From: Arsenophonus nilaparvatae
GTDB taxonomy: Bacteria; Pseudomonadota; Gammaproteobacteria; Enterobacterales; Enterobacteriaceae
Direction: 5' to 3' (one strand)
NCBI RefSeq assembly: GCF_000757905.1
Contig: NZ_JRLH01000005.1
Length of the DNA: 64,000 bases
Under the pieces are notes generated by a model. The model was not told the origin of the DNA. It saw nothing but the letters and a program-made list of their open reading frames with translations, and made no database searches. Shown piece after piece: positions 1-8,495 of this stretch; the first letter of the stretch is position 1, and each line of letters begins with the position of its first letter. The position numbers and the translations under genes were made by a program.

Positions 1-447
1 GATTGCTGTATTAAAATCGTCAATTTTATGGATATTGGGACGTTGATTTTCAGGTAAAGAATCTGCCCATTTCAATGTTCGTTCAATAGCATCATTATGT
101 TGTTGATATAGCATGGCGTCATCAACATACATCAAGTGGTTGATATCGGTACCTTGTAAATAGGCAACTACCTTAGTCGCTTCTGCTGCTGATAACGGAT
201 CCGATTCCAGCACTTTTTTAGCATGATAGTCATAGAGATAAGTACCATTGCAACAAATTGCCGGCGTATCTAAATTCAGTGCTTGATAAAATGGGTGAAT
301 AGCAACGTGATGGCGGCCGGTAGCAATAATAACTTTGATCCCTTGGCGACGAGCTTGGTTTATAGCTGCTAAAGATTGTGGCAAGATCTGTTTTTGTGGA
401 TCCAATAGAGTACCATCGAGATCTAAAGCGATGACGCGATATGACAT
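1..447 (-). CDS. ybhA: Pyridoxal phosphate phosphatase YbhA, HAD superfamily (C-terminus cut by window edge)
   Basis: The 149 visible N-terminal codons start at ATG 447 and run off the left edge without a stop. The HAD motif I DLDGTLL is at residues 9-15, with the two aspartates used as nucleophile and acid/base, and the motif II region IIATGRHHVAIHPFYQAL follows. Cof-type HAD phosphatases of this subgroup dephosphorylate pyridoxal phosphate and sugar phosphates. The match to E. coli YbhA is close over the visible part (for example CCNGTYLYDYHAK and LMYVDDAM). In E. coli ybhA is next to pgl, which here lies 2.7 kb away, so the exonuclease and LPMO genes appear to sit in between as extra material. 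Identity is secure; the C-terminal lobe cannot be judged. Confidence 0.93.
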   Translation of the reverse strand, partial: MSYRVIALDLDGTLLDPQKQILPQSLAAINQARRQGIKVIIATGRHHVAIHPFYQALNLDTPAICCNGTYLYDYHAKKVLESDPLSAAEATKVVAYLQGTDINHLMYVDDAMLYQQHNDAIERTLKWADSLPENQRPNIHKIDDFNTAI

Positions 448-1208
448 AAATCAGCCTCATTAAATAGTGATATAGCATTTAATCTAGCTAGTAATTTTAA
501 ACAATGTAACTTAGTAAATTATTTATCTTACAGGTGCAAACCGATAAATTTTTTCAAATCTAATCATATCGAATAATAGACGTTAACTAAACCAGAAAAA
601 ATAAATAATTACCCTAGGGGATAATAAACTAGCAACATAATTGAATATTAATAAGCAGCAAAATTTTTGGCCCGTTGAGTTAATAAATGGACATTTTTTT
701 TAATTTAATGTCAATGTTGTTAATTTTAAATCGATATTTATTGTCTTTTTTAACAATAAATGCTCCTATCTGAACAGCGTATTTTAATATTAGTATTTAA
801 ATTTATTATGCTGATGGTTGTTAATTTTAACTGATATTTTGGTTAGATGATAAATTAGATATTAATTTATTATATTTTATAAAAATGGATTATTTATGAA
901 TTAAAATTCTTCTTATTATTAAATATAACGTTAGAATAATTTAACTAAGATTTGCTGAAATTATATTTATATCCTATTTAATATATTATTTTATTTGTTA
1001 TTTGATGGTCATAATTTTTTACATAAAGACCAATATATTAATTTTTTATTTTATTTATATTTAAGTGAAATATTTTTTTAAGCAAAAAATAGATTAATTA
1101 AATTGATATTTTAGTTTTATAGGCATAATAATTTAGCCTGCTGTAAGTAATGTTATATAAAAATAGTGTTAATTATTAAAAGTAGAAATTATTTAAGGGA
1201 TGTATTAA
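448..1208. other. AT-rich intergenic stretch, no gene seen
   Basis: About 760 bases of very AT-rich sequence between ybhA and the LPMO gene, full of T and A runs and stops in all frames. I see no open frame, structured RNA or clear operator. It presumably holds the promoters of the two divergent flanking genes, but I cannot place them with confidence. Confidence 0.6.
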
Positions 1209-1808
1209 ATGAAAAGTAAATTACTATTAGCCCCGTTAGCACTCATGTGTGCTGCCAATATTGCAACTGCATCTGCAAAACCGGAACCACAGCATAGTTT
1301 TATTTTTGAACCTAAGAGCCGGGCAGTTTTATGTTGGATACATGAAAATAATAATTGTGGCGCTGTTGAATATGATCCTATGTCTATTGAAGGGCCGAAA
1401 GGTTTTCCGCAAGGCGGTGCTCGTGATGGTAAGATAGCTAGTGGTGATAATTCATCATTTTATAAACTCAACGAACAAAGTGTAGATCGCTGGAAAAAAG
1501 TACCGCTAACTTCAGGCAAAAACACCTTTCGTTGGTCGCTAACCCAGACACACAGAACAGAAAAATGGGAGTTTTTTATTACTAAACAGGATTGGAATCC
1601 CAATGCACCATTAACCCGTGCCTCTTTTGATTTAAAACCGTTCTGTGAGCGTTTTGACGGTGGTGAGATGCCAGCTAAAGATCAAATTTATTTTGATTGT
1701 GATGTTCCACAACGCACTGGTTATCAAGTTATTTTAGGTGTTTGGTCAATTGCTGATACGGCAAATGCTTTTTATCAAGTTGTCGATGTGGATATGCAAG
1801 CTAAATAA
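1209..1808 (+). CDS. AA10-family chitin-binding lytic polysaccharide monooxygenase-like protein (CBP21 type)
   Basis: A 199-residue exported protein closely resembling Serratia CBP21, a single-domain AA10 enzyme that cuts chitin with copper and a co-substrate. Residues 1-23 form a signal peptide ending in A-S-A. The second brace histidine is H115 (LTQTHRTEKW), the axial phenylalanine F188 lies in ANAFYQVVDV, and the cysteine pairs C42/C50 and C146/C164 match CBP21. The oddity is the first brace histidine. In active enzymes it is residue 1 of the mature protein, but here H29 (HSFIFEPKSRA) is preceded by KPEPQ after the A-S-A site. Cleavage at the best site would bury H29 five residues in. RBS AAGGGA precedes the ATG. 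The gene stands alone and is probably used on insect or other chitin; activity is uncertain. Confidence 0.9.
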   Translation: MKSKLLLAPLALMCAANIATASAKPEPQHSFIFEPKSRAVLCWIHENNNCGAVEYDPMSIEGPKGFPQGGARDGKIASGDNSSFYKLNEQSVDRWKKVPLTSGKNTFRWSLTQTHRTEKWEFFITKQDWNPNAPLTRASFDLKPFCERFDGGEMPAKDQIYFDCDVPQRTGYQVILGVWSIADTANAFYQVVDVDMQAK

Positions 1809-1905
1809 TATTAATAGCCATTTTTAGTGTGTGAAGTAACCAATATTATAATTTCAAATCAGATTTACAAACTTTTGTATTATGCAATATTTACTATTAT
1901 TAATT

Positions 1906-1934
1906 GCTAGCTATTTCTACTTAGCTAGCTTTTA
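1906..1934 (+). terminator. Possible terminator of the LPMO gene
   Basis: Inverted repeat GCTAGCTA / TAGCTAGC with an 8-base loop, followed by TTTTAT, about 100 bases after the LPMO stop codon. The stem is only half GC and the T-run is short, so the call is tentative. Confidence 0.4.
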
Positions 1935-2012
1935 TCAAATAATTTAGTGTAATGTAAGTTTATTGGTATTTGATATTAATCATTGGTAATTTTCATTAGC
2001 AGAAATAAATTT

Positions 2013-2579
2013 TCACCCCTCATGTTGGATAATTTTTTGCCAAATATTGGCAACATGGTTCACTTGATAAAGCGCACAATTAAGCGCATTATCTTGCGTT
2101 TTAACCATTGACAACTCACTTTGTAGATTAAAGCCAAGGTTCATTCCCATATCGATAATAGTGTGTACATCACGATCATTACCGACATGCCAAAAAGGGG
2201 TTAAATTTGATCTTTCATAAGCACCTCTTAAGACAAAATTAGCGCTTTTCCCCCAGACTTTTAAACCATCCATTCGTTCTTGTGCATTTTCGCGCGCCCA
2301 GAAATGTAATTCACGCAGAACATTATCAATTAGCGGTAAACTTTTTTTGGCAATCGTTGCTCGAGCTTCATTAGATTGGCATAACCACCATTTTATGGTT
2401 TCGCCATTAACTGTTCCACCGGCAGACATTGATGAAGAGAGATCGACAGCTTGATAAAAGGCAGCACCGGTTTCACCGGTTGTTGGATCAAAAAAAACCG
2501 CACCGATTGCTACAATGGCGGCGCAACTGCCCATGCCCATGGTTTCTAAGTCTACCATTAAATTTTCGCGGGGTTTCAT
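2013..2579 (-). CDS. Phage-type 3'-5' exonuclease (ExoVIII-like/Rv2179c-like fold), catalytic residues partly lost
   Basis: 188 residues, RBS AAGGA before ATG 2579. It aligns by eye along its length with the prophage exonucleases that begin LMIDLETMG: the N-terminal DLETMG (D10, E12), GAVFFDPTTGE, IKWWL, LRGAYER and IWQKII blocks are all present. These DEDD-fold proteins degrade nucleic acid from the 3' end using four acidic residues and a histidine. Only the first two are kept. The usual TFDN before LRGAYER has become a shortened NFV, and the usual HNALAD block near the C-terminus reads DNALNC, so motif II Asp and motif III His and Asp are missing. I infer a domesticated phage remnant, probably inactive as a nuclease or re-used for binding. 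No other phage genes are adjacent. Confidence 0.75.
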   Translation of the reverse strand: MKPRENLMVDLETMGMGSCAAIVAIGAVFFDPTTGETGAAFYQAVDLSSSMSAGGTVNGETIKWWLCQSNEARATIAKKSLPLIDNVLRELHFWARENAQERMDGLKVWGKSANFVLRGAYERSNLTPFWHVGNDRDVHTIIDMGMNLGFNLQSELSMVKTQDNALNCALYQVNHVANIWQKIIQHEG

Positions 2580-3178
2580 TACTATTCCTTAATTTTTTAT
2601 TAACACTTAATGGTGTTAATCTGCTCATCCTGATATTTTCGGTTTATTATTTTAAAATTTTGCTCACGGCTTTCTGATGTTATTTATGACTTAATTATGC
2701 GAGACTGATAAAATCTATATAAAGCGATTGGTCAAATAAACTCGGCTTATATGTTGCTTACAGTAAACAATAATGTGAAATTTATATTAAATATTTAATG
2801 GCTATATTGATTATATTGCGTTTTTGTTAAGATATTTTTATTAACAAAAAAATATCTTATATATTTATATAATATTATTTTTTTACTTTTTAACAACAGA
2901 TTTTTTATAGGATTTAATTTAATTGGTGATAATCTGAATACTAAATTTAGTTGAATAAGGCTATATTCAATGGCTCTCAACAGTCAAGTAATTATTATCG
3001 GTAAATATAAACTTTAGTCACACAGTGATAATTTATAAAAACCTGCAATATAGTGACATCAGTCAGCTGATGCATAAATTTTTTTATTAACCATTTGGCT
3101 ATTTTTGTCATTATTTAGCAGCAAATCGGATATGATAACTAAGGCTATTTTGTCGAATCATTTCTGAGGAGTTAAGCA
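2580..3178. other. AT-rich intergenic stretch upstream of pgl
   Basis: Roughly 600 bases between the exonuclease start and pgl without a credible gene. A small palindrome CATCAG-TCAG-CTGATG lies near 3058 and the pgl RBS GAGGAG is at its right end. The short open frames here have repetitive hydrophobic or lysine-rich translations and no RBS. Confidence 0.55.
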
Positions 3179-4171
3179 ATGAAACAGGTGGTGTATGTTG
3201 CCAGTCCAGAAAGCAAGCAAATTCATGTTTGGTCAATGGATGAAAAGGGCAAACTGACATTATTGCAACAGTTGACATTACCAGGTGAAGTACAGCCGAT
3301 GCAGATTAGTCGTGATGGTCGACACCTTTATGTTGGTATCCGTCCTGATTTTGCGATTATTACTTATCTTATTTCAGCTGAAGGAAAACTCAGCCAACAG
3401 GCCATTACCGCTATTCCCGCCACGCCAACCCATATTGAAACTGATAATCAGGGGCGTTGGTTATTTATTCCCTCTTACCATCAAGGTAATTTAATGGTGT
3501 TACCGGTTGATCAACAGGGGATCGCTCAATCACCAATTCAAGTTATTGGCGATTTAAAACATCCCCATGCATCGGGAGTAAGTTTTGATAATTCACACTT
3601 GTTTGTCCCTTGTCTAGGGGAAGATCAGATCCGCGTTTATACCATCAATGACAATGGACATTTAACCGAACAGGTTGCTTATCGGATCACAACTAACGAA
3701 GGCGCAGGGCCTCGCCATTTGGCATTTTCACCCAACCACACCGCTTTTTATTGTTTAAATGAGCTAGATGCCACCATTAATGTTTATTCTGCATTTGAAC
3801 CTTATCAGCAAAAGCAAAATTGTGACATTTTAGCTGCCGGAGCGGTATGTAAACCTTGGGCTGCCGATATCCATATTACGCCAAATGGTCGTCATCTTTA
3901 TGCTAGTGAACGTTCTGCCAGTATTATTCGCCACTTCGAGGTGACAGCAGAGGGGTTAGTATTAACGCCGATGGCAGCTTATGCAACCGAAACTCAACCG
4001 CGTGGCTTCAATATTGATCAAAGCGGTCATTTTTTGCTGGCTGCAGGCCAAAAGTCCGATCATATTGCGGTTTATAAAATAGATGCGGTGACTGGCGTGC
4101 TACAAGCATTAGATCGGTATCCGGTTGGCAAAGGGCCGATGTGGATCACGACCCATATAATTGAAAACTAA
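3179..4171 (+). CDS. pgl: 6-phosphogluconolactonase
   Basis: 330 residues, one fewer than E. coli Pgl (YbhE), with strong RBS GAGGAG. It is a seven-bladed beta-propeller lactonase that hydrolyses 6-phosphogluconolactone to 6-phosphogluconate, the second step of the oxidative pentose phosphate pathway; gnd for the third step lies 44 kb away in this window. Family signatures seen include VASPESKQIHVW at the start, the HPHASG(V) and EGAGPRHLAFSP blocks and a C-terminal PRGFNID. It converges on bioA, with only 12 bases between the two stop codons and no room for a terminator. The sequence looks intact. Confidence 0.96.
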   Translation: MKQVVYVASPESKQIHVWSMDEKGKLTLLQQLTLPGEVQPMQISRDGRHLYVGIRPDFAIITYLISAEGKLSQQAITAIPATPTHIETDNQGRWLFIPSYHQGNLMVLPVDQQGIAQSPIQVIGDLKHPHASGVSFDNSHLFVPCLGEDQIRVYTINDNGHLTEQVAYRITTNEGAGPRHLAFSPNHTAFYCLNELDATINVYSAFEPYQQKQNCDILAAGAVCKPWAADIHITPNGRHLYASERSASIIRHFEVTAEGLVLTPMAAYATETQPRGFNIDQSGHFLLAAGQKSDHIAVYKIDAVTGVLQALDRYPVGKGPMWITTHIIEN

Positions 4172-4183
4172 ATTATTTTTAAT

Positions 4184-5458
4184 TTACAGCTTGATGACTA
4201 TTTTTTTTATCGCTTGCGTTAACTTAGTCAGCTGTTCAGCGGTAATAATATAGGGTGGCATTAAATAAATTAATTTACCAAATGGCCGGATCCAGACTCC
4301 CTCAGCAACAAAATGACGTTGTAATTCAGGCACATTGACGGGGCTTTTCATTTCAACAACACCAATTGCGCCTAAAACTCGCACGTCAGCAACTTGTGGT
4401 TGATCTCGCAGTGGGTAGAGTTCAGCCATTAATTGAGTTTCAATGTTTTTCACCCATTTTTGCCATGGGCTATTCCTTAGTAATGTTATGCTCGCATCAG
4501 CGATCGCGCAGGCTAGTGGGTTGCCCATAAAAGTGGGCCCATGCATAAAACAGCCGGCTTTACCTAGGCTGATAGTGTCTGCGATAGAACGGCTGGTCAG
4601 AGTGGCTGACAGAGTAACATAACCACCGGTTAGCGCTTTACCTAAACATAAAATATCCGGCGCAATGCCGCTGTGTTGACAAGCAAATAATTTGCCGGTA
4701 CGGCCAAAACCGGTGGCGATTTCATCGGCAATCAGCAAAATATTATAGCGATCGCATAATTCTCTCACAGCCGTCAAATAATTAGGGTGATAAATTCGCA
4801 TACCGCCCGCTCCCTGAACGATCGGCTCAACGATAATGGCAGCAATTTTGTCTGCCCGTTCGGTTAGTATTTTTTGTAATGGGATCAGAGAGTCAGCTTG
4901 CCATTGTTGATAAAAACCGCATTGAGGTGCTTGCACGAAAATATGTTCGGGTAGATAGCCCCGATAAAGACTATGCATCGAATTTTCCGGATCGCAAACT
5001 GACATAGCACCAAAGGTATCACCATGATATCCTTGTTGTAAGGCAATAAACTGGTGGCGCGCTTCGCCTCGCGCCTGCCAATATTGTAATGCCATTTTTA
5101 ATGCCACCTCGACCGCAACTGAGCCGGAATCAGCCAGAAAAATACACTCTAATTTATCATCAGTTATATCGATTAATTGTCGGCACAAAGCAGTCGCTGC
5201 CGGATGTGTGATGCCGCCAAACATTACATGGGACATTTTCGTTAATTGCTCTGTAGCGGCTTGATTGAGTACGGGGTGGTTATAGCCGTGAATTGCTGCC
5301 CACCAGGAAGCCATACCATCAATCAATTTTCTGCCATCAGCTAATTCAAGTTCGACACCTGAAGCGCGCACGACAGGATAGGCTGGTATTGGTTTGGTCA
5401 TTGAAGTGTATGGGTGCCAAATATGTTTCGCATCAAAATTAAGATCGTCGATTTTCAT
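4184..5458 (-). CDS. bioA: Adenosylmethionine-8-amino-7-oxononanoate aminotransferase
   Basis: 424 residues (E. coli 429). A PLP class III aminotransferase that turns KAPA into DAPA using SAM as amino donor, the third step of the late biotin pathway, in the cytosol. The PLP lysine is K274 in LGKALTGGY, the cofactor aspartate D245 is in LIADEIATGFGRTG, and W52 and Y17 of the substrate pocket are retained. It is transcribed away from bioBFCD across an 88-base gap holding a candidate BirA operator, as in E. coli. Intact. Confidence 0.97.
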   Translation of the reverse strand: MKIDDLNFDAKHIWHPYTSMTKPIPAYPVVRASGVELELADGRKLIDGMASWWAAIHGYNHPVLNQAATEQLTKMSHVMFGGITHPAATALCRQLIDITDDKLECIFLADSGSVAVEVALKMALQYWQARGEARHQFIALQQGYHGDTFGAMSVCDPENSMHSLYRGYLPEHIFVQAPQCGFYQQWQADSLIPLQKILTERADKIAAIIVEPIVQGAGGMRIYHPNYLTAVRELCDRYNILLIADEIATGFGRTGKLFACQHSGIAPDILCLGKALTGGYVTLSATLTSRSIADTISLGKAGCFMHGPTFMGNPLACAIADASITLLRNSPWQKWVKNIETQLMAELYPLRDQPQVADVRVLGAIGVVEMKSPVNVPELQRHFVAEGVWIRPFGKLIYLMPPYIITAEQLTKLTQAIKKIVIKL

Positions 5459-5464
5459 TATCCA

Positions 5465-5497
5465 TAGTCAACTAATTATATTTATTTTAGTTTACAT
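5465..5497. promoter_or_regulatory. Candidate BirA operator between bioA and bioB
   Basis: Two inverted half-sites, TAGTCAACT at 5465-5473 and AGTTTACAT at 5489-5497, separated by 15 bases. They resemble the enterobacterial BirA consensus TTGTAAACC-N15-GGTTTACAA and sit in the divergent bioA/bioB gap where the E. coli operator lies. The left half-site is degenerate, so repression may be weaker than in E. coli. Position is the strongest argument. Confidence 0.6.
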
Positions 5498-5546
5498 GAT
5501 AACGCAGTTATTTAAACTGGCAATACTTTTTGTTTCAGAAGAGAGA

Positions 5547-6587
5547 ATGGTGAAGATGGAAAAACCATGGACACTTAGCCAGGCACAAGCACTATTTGAT
5601 TTACCTTTTTTTGCATTACTTTTTCAAGCTCAGCAAGTTCATCGTCAACATTTTGATCCTCAACAGATCCAGATTAGTACTTTACTCTCCATTAAAACCG
5701 GCGCCTGCCCGGAAGATTGCAAATATTGCCCACAAAGTGCTCGCTATAAAACCGGATTAAAAGCCGAGCGACTATTAGAAGTCCAGCAAGTGATCGAATC
5801 GGCTAAACAAGCCAAAAAAGCCGGTTCAACCCGTTTTTGTATGGGCGCTGCCTGGCGCAATCCCCATGAACGCGATATGCCTTATCTCGAAACCATGGTG
5901 AAAGAAGTCAAAGCGTTAGGCCTAGAAACCTGCATGACACTGGGTAAATTAAATGATCAGCAAGCACACCGGTTAGCGGAGGCTGGACTTGATTATTACA
6001 ATCACAATTTGGACACCTCACCTGAATTTTATGGCAGTATTATTACCACTCGAACCTATCAAGAACGGCTGGATACGATTGATGTAGTTCGTCAGGCAGG
6101 CATGAAGGTATGCTCTGGTGGAATTGTTGGTTTAGGTGAAAAGGTGGCTGATCGGGCGGCGCTATTGGTTCAATTAGCTAATTTACCGCAGGCTCCTGAA
6201 AGTGTGCCGATTAATATGCTAATAAAAATAAAAGGAACGCCCCTTGAAGATAATGAAGATGTCGATCCTTTTGACTTTATTCGCACCATCGCTGTTGCCC
6301 GTATTATGATGCCAACCTCCTTTGTCCGGCTTTCTGCTGGTCGTGAACAGATGAATGAACAGATGCAAGCACTCTGTTTTATGGCCGGGGCTAACTCCCT
6401 CTTTTATGGCTGTAAGTTATTGACGGCCGCTAATCCCAAAGAAGATAAAGATCAGCAACTTTTTCGCAAGCTAAATATTAATCCTCAACCGCTTGCAACC
6501 GCCTTGACTCACCACCAGCAAATTGAGCGGCTGGAAGAAGCGATGATGCAAGTGGATACGGAACAGTTTTATAACGCGGCACTATAA
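5547..6587 (+). CDS. bioB: Biotin synthase
   Basis: Radical SAM enzyme that inserts sulfur into dethiobiotin. With the start at ATG 5547 it has 346 residues, like E. coli BioB; ATG 5556 (MEKPWTLSQ) is also possible and has a better spaced GAGAG upstream. The 4Fe-4S cysteines C54, C58 and C61 are in GACPEDCKYC. The YNHNLDTSPEFY and SAGREQMNEQMQALCFMAGANS blocks match closely, including ligands of the 2Fe-2S cluster. An open frame extends upstream to 5394 but runs through the operator and the bioA start, so it is not used. The stop TAA overlaps the bioF ATG by one base (TAATG), implying coupled translation. Confidence 0.96.
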   Translation: MVKMEKPWTLSQAQALFDLPFFALLFQAQQVHRQHFDPQQIQISTLLSIKTGACPEDCKYCPQSARYKTGLKAERLLEVQQVIESAKQAKKAGSTRFCMGAAWRNPHERDMPYLETMVKEVKALGLETCMTLGKLNDQQAHRLAEAGLDYYNHNLDTSPEFYGSIITTRTYQERLDTIDVVRQAGMKVCSGGIVGLGEKVADRAALLVQLANLPQAPESVPINMLIKIKGTPLEDNEDVDPFDFIRTIAVARIMMPTSFVRLSAGREQMNEQMQALCFMAGANSLFYGCKLLTAANPKEDKDQQLFRKLNINPQPLATALTHHQQIERLEEAMMQVDTEQFYNAAL

Positions 6588-7753
6588 TGAATTGGTCAAC
6601 ATTTTTAACTCGTCAACTTGATATGCGCAAGCAGCAAGCATTGTGGCGGCAGCGGCAGCTAATAAAAAAAAATGATGCGTGTACGCTAATCTTTGAACAA
6701 CAGCAGTATGTCAATTTTTCAAGTAATGATTATCTGGGATTAAGTCATCATGCTGCAATTATTAAAGCCTGGCAAACAGGATTAAGCCAATATGGGACAG
6801 GTAGTGGAAGCTCTGGTCATGTTATCGGTTTTAATTGCGCTCACGCCCAATTAGAGCAACAGCTTGCCGATTGGTTAGGTTACCCCCGTGCTTTGTTATT
6901 TATTTCCGGCTATGCGGCAAATCAAAGTGTAATAACGGCCTTAATGAACAAAAATGATCATATTGTGGCCGATAAACTCAGTCATGCATCCTTACTGGAA
7001 GCCGCGATGTTATCGCCAGCTAGATTACAACGTTTTGCCCACAATCAACCTGACGCCTTAAGGCATCTTTTGGCGACCAATCATAATGGTAAAACACTGG
7101 TTGCCACTGAAGGTATATTTAGTATGGATGGCGATAGTGCCCCTTTAGCTCAATTACATGCAGTGACGCGGCAAGCGCAGGCGTGGTTATTAGTGGATGA
7201 TGCCCATGGTATTGGCATAAGAGGCCATGAAGGCAGAGGTAGTTGTTATCTACATAAGATAAAGCCTGAACTGCTGGTGGTGACATTTGGTAAAGCTTTT
7301 GGTCTTAGTGGTGCGGCACTGCTTTGTGATGAAAACACCGCTGACTATTTTCTGCAATATGCTCGCCATTTGATTTATAGTACTTCAATGCCTCCGGCTC
7401 AAGCAGTGGCATTAACTGAGGCGGTTAGACAAATTCGTCAAGCAGATGAGTTAAGAGCCAATTTACAGCGCAATATTGATTATTTTCGTCAATTAGCCAA
7501 CCACTTTCAATTGCCACTATTAAATTCAACTAGCGCAATTCAGCCACTCATTGTTGGTAGTAATCAACGCTGTTTACAGTTATCTCAATTTTTACGCCAG
7601 CAAGGATTTTGGGTGCAAGCTATTCGGCCGCCAACGGTACCAGCGGGTAGTGCAAGATTAAGGATCACCTTAATGGCAAATCATCAATTAGCCGATATTG
7701 CACAGTTAATGGAAACATTAAATGACTTCTTTAACAACGACGCCGATGAATAA
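6587..7753 (+). CDS. bioF: 8-amino-7-oxononanoate synthase
   Basis: 388 residues, PLP-dependent alpha-oxoamine synthase that condenses pimeloyl thioester with alanine to make KAPA. The PLP lysine is K236 in VTFGKAFGLSG, D204/H207 are in DDAHGIG, and the substrate-binding GSGSSGHVIG is at residues 72-81. Its start overlaps the bioB stop and its end overlaps the bioC start, consistent with one bioBFCD transcript. Intact. Confidence 0.97.
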   Translation: MNWSTFLTRQLDMRKQQALWRQRQLIKKNDACTLIFEQQQYVNFSSNDYLGLSHHAAIIKAWQTGLSQYGTGSGSSGHVIGFNCAHAQLEQQLADWLGYPRALLFISGYAANQSVITALMNKNDHIVADKLSHASLLEAAMLSPARLQRFAHNQPDALRHLLATNHNGKTLVATEGIFSMDGDSAPLAQLHAVTRQAQAWLLVDDAHGIGIRGHEGRGSCYLHKIKPELLVVTFGKAFGLSGAALLCDENTADYFLQYARHLIYSTSMPPAQAVALTEAVRQIRQADELRANLQRNIDYFRQLANHFQLPLLNSTSAIQPLIVGSNQRCLQLSQFLRQQGFWVQAIRPPTVPAGSARLRITLMANHQLADIAQLMETLNDFFNNDADE

Positions 7754-8495
7754 GCAAGCGATTGCTCATGCTTTTGGCCGGGCGGCCAAAAATTACGACA
7801 ATATTGCCTTATTTCAACAACAAAGTGGCCAACATCTGTTTAATTGCTTATCTGCAATACCTGGTAAAAAAGTGCTGGATGCTGGCTGTGGTACCGGCTA
7901 TTTCAGTGCTCAGTGGCAGTTAGCCGGAAAACGGGTTATTGCCCTCGATCTGTCGGCATCAATGTTAGCCATTGCTCAACAAAAGCAAGCGGCTATGAGC
8001 TATATCCAAGCCGATATGGAGAGGTTACCACTGGCCAATGAAAGTGTTGATCTCTGTTTTAGTCATCTTGCTATTCAGTGGTGTAGTAATTTATCTACCC
8101 CATTAAGTGAGTTATATCGTGTTACTAAAAAGGGTGGGGTCGTTGCTTTTTCTACTTTAGTCGATGGCTCATTACAAGAGCTACAACAGTGTTGGCAAAA
8201 AGTTGATAATAACCGGCACATTAATTCTTTTATGACTTTTGAACAAATTAAGCAGGCTTGTCGTGATTGGCCGCATAGTTTAGAACAGCGTTGCTGGCAT
8301 TTAACTTACCCTACATTTGCCTGTTTACTTCAATCTATAAAGGGTATTGGCGCGACTTATCTAACGGATGGGCGTCAGCAGCAGGGTCTAATGACAAAAA
8401 ACCAGTTAGCTAAACTGGTTGATCATTATCCTCATATTAATCAGCAATTTCCCTTAACTTATCAACTGGTTTATGGAATGTTATATCGTGAATAG
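7722..8495 (+). CDS. bioC: Malonyl-ACP O-methyltransferase BioC
   Basis: SAM-dependent methyltransferase that methylates malonyl-ACP and so disguises it for the fatty acid machinery, the first step of pimelate supply. The SAM-binding motif VLDAGCGTGYF and the later AIQWCSNLSTPLSELYRVTK and LKGIGATYL-type (here IKGIGATYL) blocks match E. coli BioC. Two starts are possible: ATG 7722 with a GGA at good spacing (257 residues, 32-base overlap with bioF) or ATG 7746 (MNKQAIAHAFGRAAKNYD, 249 residues, overlapping by 8 bases). E. coli BioC begins three residues before NKQAIA, which favours a start near 7746. Confidence 0.94.
   Translation: MTSLTTTPMNKQAIAHAFGRAAKNYDNIALFQQQSGQHLFNCLSAIPGKKVLDAGCGTGYFSAQWQLAGKRVIALDLSASMLAIAQQKQAAMSYIQADMERLPLANESVDLCFSHLAIQWCSNLSTPLSELYRVTKKGGVVAFSTLVDGSLQELQQCWQKVDNNRHINSFMTFEQIKQACRDWPHSLEQRCWHLTYPTFACLLQSIKGIGATYLTDGRQQQGLMTKNQLAKLVDHYPHINQQFPLTYQLVYGMLYRE

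Noticed and set aside
2795..2980. 61-codon minus-strand open frame upstream of pgl
   Set aside because: AT-rich, no RBS, low-complexity Lys/Ile/Asn translation.
5394..5546. In-frame N-terminal extension of bioB
   Set aside because: It runs through the BirA operator region and the bioA start, has no RBS and no similarity to BioB proteins.
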